Positions 9,941-21,959 of a stretch of 64,000 bases of DNA are shown one piece after another; position 1 is the first letter of the stretch, and every line of letters begins with the position of its first letter. The position numbers were made by a program, and so were the translations under genes. Source of the DNA: Muscardinus avellanarius (Eukaryota; Chordata; Mammalia; Rodentia; Gliridae); contig OY726560.1 of assembly GCA_963383645.1 (NCBI GenBank), forward strand, positions 155,968,488 to 156,032,487, in the 5' to 3' direction. Below the pieces are notes generated by a model that did no database searches, was not told the origin of the DNA, and saw nothing but the letters and a program-made list of their open reading frames with translations.

Positions 9941-10980
9941 TCCACTTTTGGAATTACAATCCTCATGACTTAATTTTATCAACCCTGACTATTAATAGAT
10001 GATCTGTTTAGGGGACATTTTTTTATCTAACTGTAGCCCCCTCAGAATTTAATGTCTATATTTTCAACCTAATGTGAAAATATGGTTTTTAGAATTTGCA
10101 ATTAAAACATCTGACCAACCTTTTTGAGGGACTTTGCTAAGTGATCAGCAGAATAATCAGGTTTTAAGGAACGCATTGGATCATAAATTGAAGTGCTGTT
10201 TACAAGACTCTCCCTGAATTGTGCTCAACCTTTCTGAGTGCGATAGGTTCTTTGTCATGCTGTGTTTGAAATCAGAAGGAACAAGCTCTTGCTGTGCCTC
10301 TGACTTTCTGTCTGCTGAGTTGTCCCTGATTCACATCTCTCACTGGGTTTGATTTCTTTCTGAACTTGAGCAATGCCAAGGTCTATAAGTCCACCACCTG
10401 CTAGGACAATGGCTGAGGTCCCTCTTGGTAACTGAAAAATCTAGATCGTGAATCTTGATGGGGAAAGATGTCATTCCATAAATATGTACAAAGTCCTTAA
10501 GCTGAGAGATCTATCATTTTGGCCTTTTTTGTCAGATGCAGAGCAGCCGAGCTGTTCTCCAGAGACCCCGGGGCTCTGTGCTGAAGTCATCTTCTACAAA
10601 GGAGACTTTCACACACAGCTGCCCAAGGACCCTTTCCTTCTTGTTGCTAAAGTGGCCTGAGAGACAAGCGTTATTTAAGTCATACAAAAGGAAAATCCCA
10701 GCAATCAATACTGCCAGCAGCCCTAATCTCTTCCACCGGTGAGGCCAAGATATGGGGTAGGAGATCGATTTAGGTGTGTGTTTTAGTTTAGGAGCAAACC
10801 ACACTTTAATTCTATTGTGGAATCTCACCTCTTGCTGTTAGATTTGAATACAGATCAGAGGCCAGAGCTGAAAATTTGGGCTTAGAATAATTTCCTCATT
10901 TGTCCAACAGTGCCTGCCTCCCAAACATTTAAGCGTTTTGAGATAACGTGCAAAATGGGAAGCATAAATTTTTAAAGGTG
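9941..10980. other. Unique sequence, nothing recognised
   Basis: Apart from short chance ORFs I see no gene, RNA or repeat. Composition is balanced, without CpG clustering. Confidence 0.5.
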
Positions 10981-11500
10981 GCCTTCTATGAAAATGATTA
11001 CACCTAACACCAAATGACTACAATTTATGGTTCTCTGAGAAAACAGGAGGAATCGGATTATTCGTGAGGTCAGATTTAACATGGTTATCAATGGGTTGTA
11101 GGAGACAAACTGACAGGTAAAAATGCTACCCGTCAACACCACATAGATAACGTGACCTTAAGTTCCTTTATACCCTGCACACCTCCAGTAATTGAGCCTG
11201 TCTTCCGAACTCAAACACAGAAAGGCCATGGGAATAAAGGGCCCATCGCTTTGTTTTATTTATGGAGATGATACTGTGCGCCATTTTCTTCTGAAAATGC
11301 ATAGGGAAATATTTACCGGGGAGGTAGATTAGCATGGGAAACTCTCCTGGGAAAAATAGGGTTGCAGAGAAAAAATAAATAAATAAAAGACAAATCATCT
11401 GTATTTTGAAGGTCTATAAAATATTTTCTTTTTCATTAATAAGTATAGGATATGACAGTTTGGAATTTAGACAAACACTCAACACTTGGTTTTTGGTCTT
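10981..11500. other. Candidate conserved noncoding element
   Basis: This is a repeat-free AT-moderate stretch with many short transcription-factor-like words (taatta/attaat cores, ctaatt, gggaaa). It differs in texture from the flanking degraded DNA. Assignment is by appearance only. Confidence 0.3.
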
Positions 11501-13330
11501 TCATTTCCGAGCGTTAACATTTTAGAGCAGAGAAGGGCCCTGAGTTCTAGAGTTCAGTGCCCAGGCAGAGAGTTTTTGTCTGAAAAACCAAGATCTCTGA
11601 CAAAGTTAGCCAGGTTCTTCTGGAACCTTCCACGTGGCCAACATGTCTCTCTCTCTTGAGGTCACACATACAGCTGCTGCTGTTGGAAGTCTTCCTCATT
11701 TTGACGAGAGCTCCTCGTAACACTCTCCTTAACCGCAGAGAGCAGCTTTGGAGGGGATGATCCTTTGCCCCGGGGAGAGGGGTTCCAGGACCTTCTCCAG
11801 TCCCTTTTCCCTCGTCTCGTCATGGTTCCCTTGAACAGTCAGATGCAAACATGGACACTTCACTCCCTAAAGCAAATGCACGCATGGGGTGGCCTTAGAA
11901 GCCAATGGGACTCCGGGGCCTGTAGGACAGCAGGCCAAGAACCCCTGAATCTCCTGGCTGTGCTCCGGCCATCTTGGGGCCGCCGACCAGCATGGGCTTG
12001 CAGAAATCAAAGGGGAGAGTCAGCTGAAGAGGTGTCTGTACAGAAAGAAATGGCAACATTTGCTTCTGTTTTGAGCCCAGAGTATTTTGTCGGAAAAACA
12101 GATGTTGACAACTTCTGCTTAACCAGAAGCTGTGCGTGTGCTGAGGATACTATGAAGCTGGGCGTGCTAGAGTGGCCTGTCCTCCTGGGGGGTGCCAGCA
12201 GGGCCAGTGCCACACATCAGGGCACCCGGTGACTGGAGGCTCTGGCCCTTCCTCTAACCACTGTGATACGGTCATCACCGTTAAAGCACCGCAAACTTTT
12301 GTTCCACAGCGTCCTGAGCTTCAGGCTGACTGTATCGAGGCCGCGGCTCACAAGAGCCAGTGGGGCTGACTCCATCCGCATTTAACAGATGGGGCAGCCA
12401 GGACCGGGGCGGTGAACTGGTGATGACCGGATACCACTGCCAGGTGCCCTGCTTCCCCACCCAGGGCTCTGCCCTCCACAGAGCCAACTCCGCCTCTGAA
12501 CCCAGTGAGCTGCCTGTCCGTCTCACTAAAACAGAATGAGAAGTGTGGGCCAGCTGGTTCTGAAGCCCAAGGAATGAATCCTTTCCTGATGGTCCCAGAG
12601 GAGCCAGGGGTGGCCAGAGGAGAAATGGCCTCAGGAGAGAGGAGACTCATGAAAGGTGGTGACCCTGTGCTCTGGGGGAGGCTGCCACCTGGACTCAACT
12701 GTAGGGTAGACCAGTTGCCTTTCCCCAAACTTTCTCTTCAGGGTCTAAGAATCCCCATTTCCTGCCTCTGGGTGGGACAGATCACCCCAAGGCTGGAGGC
12801 TGGGATAGCACTGGACAAAAAGGAGATTTTTCAGGAAACTCCATCTTGCCCTGGCCCCACCTGAGCACCGGGAGGATGCCAGCCAGCCCCAGAGAACTGG
12901 GCAGAAAGGTGGCAAGTGAGATGCATCGTGCATCTGCTCCACAGTGCCTGCTCTGGTGTAGGCCCCCTCTTCCCTTTCTGACCTTGAAGTGCTGGGGATG
13001 GTTCTGATCTGGATCTGATCTCCCCTGGTGACGCTCACTCACCTCAAGGAGGGTGCTGGCCATGTAGGTGCTGGGCAGAAGGCCAGCTGGCCTGGCAGAG
13101 CCCACACCTGGGACTGGAGGCCGTGCTGGAGAGCCTGTTGGGCTGTTGGCTGGCACCTCTGCACCTCTTCCCAGGTCTGCACACAGTTCGAGGCCACAGA
13201 GCAGAGCGTGCAACCCAGGGTCCAGGGAAATGGAAGCAGCTGGGGGTATGCTGGGGAGACTGAGGAATGGGAAACTCAGGCGCTGAGGGCCAGGTGACAG
13301 GGAGGAGGAGCCAACCAACCTCTGAAATCT
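11501..13330. other. Unique GC-moderate sequence, no gene recognised
   Basis: Several frames stay open for 60-180 codons on both strands because the base composition is GC-rich. None starts with a plausible context, shows a domain, or shows splice signals consistent with an exon. Confidence 0.5.
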
Positions 13331-13470
13331 GTCAGTGAGAGGCAGGAAATTAACAAAGCCTCACATTCGAAGGAAATGTAACTGTTTGCTTTTGTGAGCC
13401 TCATGGAATCCATCATGAATTCTTCAAGAAGAATCTGGAAAATAACGGATTTTATTCTCTTTCCAAACTC
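13331..13470. other. Short candidate conserved noncoding element
   Basis: About 140 bp rich in TAAC, ATTAAC and CATGAATT words, with a gaattcttcaagaagaatc near-palindrome (13417-13435), stand out from the GC-rich surroundings. Confidence 0.3.
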
Positions 13471-14204
13471 TTGGGAATCATTCCAACCTCAGCCAGGACC
13501 ATAGACCCGGTTGGTATAGTTTCTGGGCTAGGTTGTAGGTGGCCATCCCTGCCCCTCCTGTCCAGCATGCAGCCTCTGGCAGGTCAGGCACGAGGAACAT
13601 CGCCCACTCGCCTCCCTCACACCCTCCCTCCATTCTGCTCTGGCAGCCAGGGCAGCTGAGTGCCAGGCACAGGCGCAGCCTAGAGGCTGGGCTTGGACCT
13701 CACCACCGTGACAGCCACCTGCCTGGGAAGACGGGAATATTAGCACAAGATGAGCCTCCCCACTCACGGGGTGCGATGGCAACTGGGGGGCGATCGAGAG
13801 TGCTGTGCCGAGGGGCTGAGATGGCTTGAGGTGGTGCCAACCAAGATGGGCAATAGCAACGGACCCACAGCGAGATGAGATGAAGTGGCTCCCCTCCAGT
13901 CCCTTTTGGGTCATCCCGACCAGCCAAGGCCACATCCCAGCTGGTGTTAGTCACTGAAGCTTTATAATACCGTCCTCGGGCTCAGCACCTCCTCCAGACA
14001 GCAGCATCCAGGCTGCCCATCCCAGTTCGTGTTCATGACTCTTGCTTTTCCAGTGACTTTTTTTTTCTTATTGGTCTCCAGTGATACTTATTTTTCATTT
14101 ACGGAGTAGCATAGAACTGGAAATCAAAATAAAAGTAATCAATCAAAGAAATACTAATTAGGTAAGAGGACCGGAGGTGCACAAAACTCACCATGGTTTG
14201 GAAA
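13471..14204. other. Unique sequence, nothing recognised
   Basis: GC-rich unique DNA with overlapping chance ORFs on both strands; no repeat seen. Confidence 0.5.
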
Positions 14205-14320
14205 AAGGATACAGGACCCAAGGTACAGGACTCAGGGCGCAGACTTGGACCTGAACCCCGGTGCTGCCACTTACTGATCACAGGGCCTCTGCAGGCCACC
14301 TAATGTTTTTTAATTCTGTG
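14205..14320 (-). mobile_element. MIR SINE fragment
   Basis: The core MIR pattern is readable (acttggacctgaaccccggt, then gctgccacttactgatcaca), matching the minus-strand MIR consensus order. Confidence 0.65.
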
Positions 14321-15262
14321 AGACAGAGGCGCAGGAGTTCTTTTTGAACTCCCAGATAATAGTGATCATTTATTGTTACTCCTGCTGCAGGGATGCATTA
14401 GGAGACACCACGGCTTAGCCAGCGTGCTGCTCTTCTTGTTGCTATGACCACTGCAGGGGGTCAGGGAGTCTGCAGAGAGCACCTGACCCCGGATCCCGAA
14501 AGATGGAGAGCCCAGACCTCAGGCCGGCCAGGGGAAGGTGGGTGGTCTGCCGGGGACAGGGATTGCAGCTGTCCTGAGACTGATGGCTTCCTGGTACTGG
14601 CCTGGGGACAGATGCCAAGGTCACAAGCTCCTGGTTTCTCACCTGCAAGGAAGCAGGGAGGTCCCTGCCAGCACAGGATCCTGAGAAGGGCTTCGAGCAC
14701 CCCCAGAGCTGGAAGCCTGTCCCCCTGTTTCCAGTCGGAGCCAGGGCCTGTGGCTCTAGGCGTCAGGGGTGTTGTAGGCCTCAGAAATTACACTCAGAGG
14801 AAGGGAGCTGCTTCTCCCAAGCAGGGCACCTCAAGGCTTTCTCCAGGGGCAGCAAGGCCCGCCAGCCTCCTGCCAATTTGGAGCACGCCTGCAGCCGATC
14901 CCGGCTTCTGGGCCCTGAGGCCTGGCTGTGGCCTGGGGGTGGGACGCAGCTCCTGTGTTGGACCCCTGGCCCTGCCCTAGTTCCTTGGTGCCCTGGCTGA
15001 GGCCAGGAGCGCTCCCCCAGACCCTGCCTGAATTCAGGTCTCCCCTGAAAGTGTTTCTGCAGATCACGGTGCATGTTGCGAGGGGCCTGACTTACGCATG
15101 GGCCCTGTGTGCTGGTGGCAGGGCGGGGACCCAGGTCGGGCCCCTTTGACAGTGCCCTGTATCCCCTGTGGCGTCTCAGGATGGGAAGTGGCATGATGGG
15201 AAGTGGCATGTTCTCTAGGGTCACCAGTACTAACTCGGTGTGTGTTCTAATTCCAGGTGCCA
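14321..15262. other. Unique GC-rich sequence, nothing recognised
   Basis: Long open frames on both strands reflect base composition. A 14-bp tandem duplication (ggaagtggcatgat) lies at 15182-15211. Confidence 0.5.
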
Positions 15263-15486
15263 GCCGGGCGTGGTGGCGTATGCTTGGAATCCCAGCATTC
15301 GGGGGGCTGAGACAGGAGGATTGTGCAGATCATGGTTCGAGGACAGCCTCAGCTACTTAGTGAGGCCCTTTGCAACTCAGTGAGACCCTGTTTCAAAATA
15401 AAGAATAAAAAAATAGGGCTAGGGGTGTCGCTCAGAGGTAGAATGCCCCTGGGTTCAGTCCCCAGCACCGCAAAAAAAAAAAAAAA
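15263..15486 (+). mobile_element. B1-dID SINE, complete, with target duplication
   Basis: This is a near-reference full-length copy: B1 half from gccgggcgtggtggcg, dID half with ggtagaatgcccctgggttc, and an A15 tail. It is flanked by a perfect 11-bp duplication tccaggtgcca (15252-15262 and 15487-15497), which defines both ends. Confidence 0.97.
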
Positions 15487-15497
15487 TCCAGGTGCCA

Positions 15498-16447
15498 GGG
15501 AAACATTTTATAGGTCATGGCAGAGGAGGAAGAAAATGGAAGCTCCCTATCCCCTGCCAAATCATATTTCCATGTATATGTATATTTCTTCATATATACA
15601 TGTATGTATATACTGTATTAGCGTACTGTAATCATATGCATAATGAGATTCACATGGTGCAAACACACATGCGCACAGCCCTCGGTGTGGTTTTCTCTGG
15701 ACCCCCCTCCCCTCCCCGCCCCGCCCTTTCACGTTAGTGAGCTCCATGATGATATCTTCATTTCTGGGACGTAGCATTTTTTGAACTGCGCAACCTTGTG
15801 TGTGTGTTGTTTTTTCTTTTCTAATACCTGCTGCGTTTCAGGCCCCGCTCTAGGTGTTAAAGTTAGAACAGCCTCAGGTGGCTCCCCTCCCACCTTGGGC
15901 CACAACGGTGAACAGGTGGACGAGAAGCCTACTCAGGCTTCCGGAGTGCGCGTTGGGAGGTGCACACACAGCCAGGAGGTTGGAGAGACCACAGGACGGG
16001 AGCGGCCTTTCAAGAAACACTCGCAGAGGTGGCGAGGGAGGAGCCCGTGGGCACCGTCCTCCCCTTGGGCTGGGGCTGGGATGACTTCCAGGGCCAGCTC
16101 CTTTGCACCGGTTTCTCTAGCTGCTTGGTGCATACCCACACATTTCCTGCCCGTGGGAGGAGTTCCTTCAAGAACTGTATTCCAGGCACTGTGATTGTCA
16201 CTAGAGTTCAACCCGTGAGCAGGACATGGTCTGGGTCCTAATGCTAAAGGACCAATAGGAGAAGCAGTGGGGGAATGATTGACCAAGGTAAGAGCCCCTC
16301 GCAGAGGTGCTATGGGCAGAATGAGAGTGGCGGGGGAGTTGGGATGACCAAGGGGAGGCCTCTCCGAGGACGGAGCGCTCAAATTGGAGACTTCCAATGC
16401 ACCGGATCTGTCAAGAGGTGGGATATGAGAGGACAGAAAGGGAGAAG
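15498..16447. other. Unique sequence, nothing recognised
   Basis: It contains a TATA/TGTA-rich stretch at 15570-15620 and GC-moderate DNA beyond. No gene or repeat family is recognised. Confidence 0.5.
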
Positions 16448-16658
16448 CAGCCGGGTGCCGTGGCCCATGCTTGCAATCCCAGCATTTGGGAGGTTGAGAC
16501 AGGAGGATCTCGGTTCATGGACAGCCTCAGCTACTTCTATGCAAGTTCCTCTGCAACTCAGTGAGACCCTGTTTCCAAATAAAGAATAAAAAAATAGGGC
16601 TGGGGTGTACCTTGGAGGTAGAATGCCCCTGGGTTCCATCCCCAGTACTGCAAAAAAA

Positions 16659-16699
<41 letters not shown>

Positions 16700-16744
16700 G
16701 AAGGAAGAAAGAAAGAAAGAGAGAAAGAAAGAGAGAAAGAAAAG
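16448..16744 (+). mobile_element. B1-dID SINE with (GAAA)n tail
   Basis: The body is complete at 16448-16656. The tail has expanded into about 85 bp of GAAA/GGAA purine repeats (16659-16744), which produce Lys/Glu/Arg repeat ORFs of no meaning. Confidence 0.92.
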
Positions 16745-16932
16745 TAGAATTATGGGCAGGAGAACAGTATATACAAAGGTCCTGAGGCTGGATGGAGGTC
16801 CAGGGATCTAAGGAGAAGCCCTACTGTGTGTGGCCAGAGTGAGGAAGGCAGTGGAGCCTTAATTCTGGTGGCAGCACAAGGACCAGCTCTCTCAGCTCCC
16901 AGCAATGTGCTTGACCCTGGAACTGAAAAGAC

Positions 16933-17338
16933 TGGCCAGGCATGGTGCTACTGTAATCCTCGTATCTGAGAGACTGAGACAGGAGGACTGCAGGTTCAAG
17001 GCCATCCTCAGCAACTTGGGAAGATGCTCAGAAACTTAGGGAGCCCCTGTTTTAAAATAAAAAAAAAAAATTAGCCGGGCGTGGTGGGCGCGCTGTAATC
17101 CCAACACTCGGGAGGCTGAGACCTGAGGATCGCGGTTCACGGACAGCCTCAGCCACAGTGAGGCCCTCTGCAACTCAGTGAGACCTGGTTTCAAAATAAA
17201 GAATAAAAAATAGGGCAGGGGGTGTAGCTCGGAGGTCAAATGCCCCTGGGTTCCATCCCCAGACCTGCAAAAAAAATAAATAAATAAAAAAATAAAAAGG
17301 GAGGGTTGGGGGTGTAGCTCAAAGGTAGGGTCCCCCCC
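16933..17338 (+). mobile_element. B1-dID SINE split by a same-strand SINE
   Basis: The B1 half at 16933-17070 ends in an A-run. The matching dID half (gggggtgtagctcaaaggta) is found at 17301-17338 beyond the insert. Confidence 0.8.
17071..17300 (+). mobile_element. Inner B1-dID SINE (nested)
   Basis: A complete copy (tagccgggcgtggtgggcgc to an A/AAAT-rich tail) sits in the A-rich linker of the outer element. Confidence 0.88.
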
Positions 17339-17439
17339 AAAAAGAAAGCCTGGCTCAATGGGGGACCTGAAAATCCCCTACTTAAGGCCATGGCTGATAG
17401 GAGCTTTCTCTCTCATCTACTACTTTGTTTTGCTTTTTT

Positions 17440-18200
17440 TAATTAACAAAAAAATCAGCTTTATTGAGGCATAATTGACACGTCGTCAGCCACACATATT
17501 TCAAGTGTATAATTTGACGAGTTTGGGCGTGTGTGCACACCCACGAAGCCATCCACAGTGGAGACAATGAACACGAGGACCTCCCCACGTCCCCCCCTGT
17601 CACTCGCCCGTCACTTGCGATCCCGCTCCCGGCCTCGCTGCCCTCCCGGCCTGGCGGGTCTGCTGTCCCTCACTGTGGCTGAGCACAGGTTTCTCAGAAC
17701 TTTCTATAAACGGACCCACCCAGTGCTCTTTTTTTTTTTAATATTTTTTTGCATCTTTCACTCATCTTGGTCGCTTTGTCTATGTCGTGGGGTCCCCAGG
17801 CCGCCCCAACAACGGCTGGTGCTGAGTACGCGTCCACCATGTCAGCACAGCGTGGTTGTTTCTACATCCACCTGTTGGTGGACACTTGCAGTTTTCCCCC
17901 AGCTTTTGGCTATTACAAAGTTGCTATGAACGTTTGTATACAGTCTTTGTATGAACATATGTTTTCATTTCTTTTGGGTAAATACTAGGGATGGAATGGC
18001 TGAGTCATATGGTAGGTCTATGTTTAACTTTTTAGGAAACTGCCAAAATGTTTCCAAGAGGAGGATCATTTTATACCCCGGAGAGCAGCGTCTGAGGGTT
18101 TATTTCAGTTCCTTTCAATCCTCGCCAGCGTTTGGTATGGTCAGACTTTTCTTGTTTTAGCCATTTTATGAATATGTACTGATATCCCATTGATATATAT
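17440..18200 (-). mobile_element. Ancient L1 3' end (L1ME/L1MB-like)
   Basis: The reverse complement shows the end of L1 ORF2 and the 3' UTR in order. The plus strand begins tttattgaggcataattgac, passes ttttggctattacaaagttg and gggtaaatactagggatgga, and ends near gttttagccattttatgaat. It is 5' truncated. Confidence 0.85.
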
Positions 18201-18265
18201 ACACATATACTTATATGTATATATATATGTGTATATATCCCCAATATAAACACACACACACACAC
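18185..18265. repeat. AT/GT/CA compound simple repeat
   Basis: TATA- and TATG-rich sequence runs into (CA)9 at 18249-18266, next to the end of the old L1. Confidence 0.85.
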
Positions 18266-18365
18266 ACGCAACTAGCGGCAAAATGGCTGCGAAACAGGCC
18301 TTAGTCCTCCAGAGTGGGTATTGTATCCCAGGGCCATACATTTTCCTGAATTATTTTATTTTTCT

Positions 18366-18492
18366 ATTTACTTTGTTTTATTTTTTGGTACTGGAGATGG
18401 AATTCAGGTGCATTCTTCCTGTAAGTTACACCTCAAGCCCTATTTTATTTTTTTGTTTGGAAACAGGGTCTCACTCAAGTTGCTGAGGCCCA
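18366..18492 (-). mobile_element. SINE fragment (dID half and start of B1)
   Basis: The dID half (ggtactggagatggaattca) and the first part of B1 (ggaaacagggtctcactcaa) are present. The rest is cut off by the next SINE. Confidence 0.7.
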
Positions 18493-18685
18493 TTTTTCTC
18501 TTTTGTGTACTGGGGATCGAACACACAGGGGTGCTGTACCTGTGCGATACACCCTCCGGCCCCTTTAATTTTTATTTCGGAACAAGGTCTCTCTAAGATA
18601 TTGCACACTGGCCTGATCTTGAGGTCCTTTCCGTCCCAGCCTCCCAAGTCCTGGGATTACAGGCGTGCACCACCACACTGGCGAG
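18493..18685 (-). mobile_element. B1-dID SINE, diverged
   Basis: The dID half (tactggggatcgaacacaca) and B1 half (cctcccaagtcctgggatta) are both readable, ending caccacactggc. Confidence 0.8.
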
Positions 18686-18689
18686 ATTC

Positions 18690-19215
18690 ACAAGCTTTCA
18701 TCAACATGCCGGGCTGACAGGGGCAGGGACATCATCGCGGCCTCATCGCGGTTTCTTCTTTAGCCCCCAGGTTCATAAGCTGCGCAGGTTTTGTACATGT
18801 GTATGCATATACAAAATGCGTCCCTCTCGCATATGTGTGGTGCCCCATTTCACGGACAAAAACGTTAGGGTTTAAGGGAAGACTAGGTCACTCGCTGCTA
18901 CTGGACAGTCACGCTCTGAGCCAAGGTAGACTTATTTCATAGCCAGACGTTAGCAGATAAAAGAATCTTTCCGTGTGTCTAATGGATTCGCATTAGATGT
19001 TGAGTTGAGATATTTCAGAACCTTCGGAATAGGCTCTTTTTTGTTTGTTTGTTCCAATGTTCCAGCTAAATGCATCGAGAAGGCCTGTCTCCACACCAGC
19101 TTTCTGTCCGAAAGTGGGAGTGCCCGGATGGCCTTGAGGGCTGTGCCCGACACGGGCACACTCAGCACACTCTGAGCGCCGGCTGCCCTTCCGTGCATCC
19201 ACGAAGCCAAATAAG
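18690..19215. other. Unique sequence, nothing recognised
   Basis: No repeat or gene is seen. Short overlapping ORFs on both strands at 18950-19210 lack supporting features. Confidence 0.5.
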
Positions 19216-19385
19216 ACTTCCCTCGCTACAATAACACCCGTCAGTTATCTGTGCTGTAGTGTAAACAATAAAATTCTTATTATGTAGTCAGAATCCACAA
19301 AGCCGTTGCCATGGGAACTGTTTTCATGTCATCTCTTTAATGAATAGGTAATGAAAGAAATGGTGCATTTACGACTTCATTACTA
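19216..19385. other. Candidate conserved noncoding element
   Basis: About 170 repeat-free bases include gttgccatgggaac, an RFX X-box-like word (19306-19319), an aacaat SOX-like motif (19264-19269) and TAAT-type sites. This is inference from composition and motifs only. Confidence 0.35.
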
Positions 19386-19399
19386 GTGTAAGAAAGAGA

Positions 19400-19438
19400 A
19401 AGGCACGCACACGCACGCGCGCACACGCGCACACACAC
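19400..19438. repeat. CA/CG alternating purine-pyrimidine run
   Basis: A mixed (CA)(CG) stretch of about 38 bp could adopt Z-DNA. Confidence 0.85.
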
Positions 19439-19704
19439 CTAGCTGTAAATCTGAATTATGGTCCTTGCCATATTTCGGAGCACAGGGAACAGCACAGAGG
19501 CATTTTCAGGGCTGTCATTTTGGACTGAACAATGAAGAGGAGAATATATGTATATCAGTCAAGACCCTACTCCCTGTGCTGACAGTTTAGGGTATGGCTT
19601 CATTGTGTCTCTTGATTATAATAAGGTTGACCCCAAATAATTCTCTATCCTTAGAAACCAGCATGCATGCTTGAAAGCAGAGAAGGGACCTGTGTGTGAA
19701 TGTG

Positions 19705-20140
19705 TGTGCAGTACTGGGGATTGAACCCAAGGACATTCTACCTCTGAGCTATATTCCCAGCCCTATTTTAGTTTTGATTTTAGTTTTGTTTTGTTTGTGG
19801 TGGTACTGGGAGTGGAACCCAGGGGCTCTCTACCTCTGGGCTATACTCCCAGACCTATTTTTATATTTTATTTGGAAACAGGGTCTCACTAAGTTGCTGA
19901 GAGCCTCACTGAATTGCTGAGGCTGGCTTCGAACCTGTGTGATCCTCCTGTCTCAGCCTCTCAAGTGCAGGAATTACAAGCGTGCGCCACCACGCCCAGC
20001 TTAGTTTTATTTTTGAAACAGGGTCTCACTGGCTTGATGAGAGAGAGTCTTACTCCTTGTGAGACTGTCCTTGAACCTGCGATCCTCCTGTGTCCCGCAC
20101 CCAAGTACTGTGATTACAGGTATGTATCACCACACCTGGC
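19705..20140 (-). mobile_element. B1-dID SINE split by a younger SINE
   Basis: The dID half (19709-19770) and B1 half (20003-20140) flank a nested copy. The linker word tttagttttatttt is duplicated around the insert. Confidence 0.85.
19786..20002 (-). mobile_element. Inner B1-dID SINE (nested)
   Basis: A complete long-linker-type copy runs from ttttgtttgtggtggtactg to ccaccacgcccagc. Confidence 0.85.
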
Positions 20141-20168
20141 TTGAGAAGGGAACTTTAAAATGGACCTT

Positions 20169-20363
20169 GTTGCTGGGCGTGGTGGCACACGCTTGTAATC
20201 CCTGCGCTTGAGAGGCAGAGACAGGAGGACTGCACAGGTTCGAAGTCAGCCTCTCTGGCTTAAGAGACTCTGTTTCCAAATAAAAATAATACAAAATAGG
20301 TCTGGGAGTGTAGCCCGGAGGTAGAAGGGTTTCCAGGAACCCCAGTACCACCACCAAAAAACA
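20169..20363 (+). mobile_element. B1-dID SINE, type II
   Basis: The plus-strand type II copy carries the diagnostic cttaagagactctgtttcca and ggaggtagaagggtttccag blocks. Confidence 0.88.
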
Positions 20364-20394
20364 AAAAAGGATCTGTTCTTTCGGCATTCCTGGG

Positions 20395-20463
20395 TTGTCA
20401 AACCCCTCCTGCTCTCCCTCCTCTCCCTCTTCTCCTTCTTCCTCCTCCTCTTCCTTCTTTCTG
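20395..20463. repeat. Polypyrimidine (CCT/CTT) tract
   Basis: About 65 bp of almost pure pyrimidine on the plus strand. Confidence 0.9.
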
Positions 20464-20635
20464 AGAGGGTCTCTTAATAATTCTTGTCTTCTGCAAGACT
20501 TTCTTATCATGAGAAAGGTGGCTGATAGAAATCAGATTTGCTGTGAACAATTGCTTTAAATGTAATGTAAAAGACTGTCTATTTGTGGCATCTAATTCAT
20601 GAGGAAAATCAATTTTGTGACATTGGGGAGGGAGG

Positions 20636-20813
20636 GCTCCTGGGGATTTAGCCCAGGGACATTCTACCTCCAAACTACACCCCTGGCACTTTTAAATTTT
20701 TATATTGGAACAGGATCTTGCTGAGTTCCTAAGACTGGCCTCGAACCTGTGATCCTCCTATCCTGGCCTCCCAAGCACCAGGATTACAGGCATGTGCCAC
20801 CATATTTGGCCAG
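20636..20813 (-). mobile_element. B1-dID SINE, old
   Basis: Both halves are recognisable but diverged (ggggatttagcccagggaca; ccaccatatttggcc). Confidence 0.75.
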
Positions 20814-20837
20814 CAAAGGTATTGTAAAAAATACTTT

Positions 20838-20995
20838 CAGCAGGGGCTGGCGAAGCTCACCTGTAATCCCAGTACTTGGGGTGGCTGAGACTGGAGGATC
20901 ACAAATTTGAGGCCAGACTCAGCAACTTAGTGAGACTGTTTAAAAAAAAGGGGGGGGGGGCTGAGCTGTATTCCAATTCCCAGTTCCAAAAAAAG
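20838..20995 (+). mobile_element. B1-dID SINE, old, dID half decayed
   Basis: The B1 half (cacctgtaatcccagtactt) is clear. The dID half is reduced to a G-run and ttccaattcccagttcc. Confidence 0.7.
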
Positions 20996-21789
20996 GAGTT
21001 TTATAAGAAATATCAACAAAGAACTATTTGGTCTCCATCCTAACAGCCTGGTCAAAACATGTGCACAGGTCTTAGGTGGTTACAGGCAGTAGAGCCTCAG
21101 AAACACAGGAATGGCAGAGGGGCTTAGGTTCTGACCACACCCACTCACACCACCACACCTTCTGGAACGTTCCCCCATGGACGAGACCTCCAGCTGCAGC
21201 CCACACCCCGCTCACCCCATGCCAGTGATTCGCAGGTGTGTGGGGGAAATCTCAACTGCAGTTGGATCTGCAGAGAAAAAAATGAGGCCTTATTTGCAGT
21301 CTATCAACCTGTCTTACCTCCCAGCCTTGCCTGGTCTGCCTTCTGGGTGCTTGGGAAAGGTTGCACATCTTCTAGCTCACATACCCATCACTGTGCCCCC
21401 GAGCCTGGACCCTGGAGCGCAGGGCAGCGCAGCTGCCTTCTTTGCCAGACACCACCTCTGGGGTTAGAGATAACCGGCAAGGCAACTGGCGAAGCCCCCC
21501 TTTGTCCATTTCTGGGGAGTGGAGCGCGTGCCAAAGAAATTCACAGGGAAGGAAAGATGTCAGAAAAGATAAGCAGATTACTTTCAAGTGCCCTTGGTGG
21601 GTGGAAATGCCTACTTGCCTATAAGACATATTATCTATGCATTAAAGTTCTTTCTTGTAGAGCTTTAGACAAGAGTTAATTTTTTTCAGTGTAACTCTAA
21701 GTACTTGAAAATAATAAGGCTGCATTTCTTTAATAAAGCTTTCTAGATGAGAAACATTATGCTTTCAAGGAGAAAAATATTGTCTGGGC
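20996..21789. other. Unique sequence, nothing recognised
   Basis: Overlapping ORFs near 21180-21680 show no domain or splice context. Confidence 0.5.
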
Positions 21790-21900
21790 TTCCTCACTAT
21801 CTTGCTGCGTGGCCTTGGGAAATTCACTTCTCTGGGGGTTGGTTTCCTTGTCTGTATGTTGAGAAGAGGACGAGATGATCTCAGAGCTTCCAGCTCTGGC
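21790..21900 (-). mobile_element. MIR SINE fragment
   Basis: The MIR core is visible on the minus strand (gcgtggccttgggaaattca, then ggtttccttgtctgta). Confidence 0.65.
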
Positions 21901-21959
21901 AGGCTTAAATATTCTAAATAAGAGAAGTGCTGATAAATTTTTGTGCCTCGATTATGGAG

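Noticed and set aside
12782..13318. 178-codon minus ORF
   Set aside because: GC-rich chance frame with low-complexity Pro/Ser/Gly content; competing frames are open on both strands and no splice context was found.
14444..14980. 178-codon plus ORF
   Set aside because: Same reasoning: opposite-strand frames of similar length and no recognisable domain or signal peptide.
15420..15470. tRNA gene (A and B boxes present)
   Set aside because: The tRNA-Ala-like sequence is the dID half of a SINE; it does not fold as a complete tRNA and recurs in many copies.
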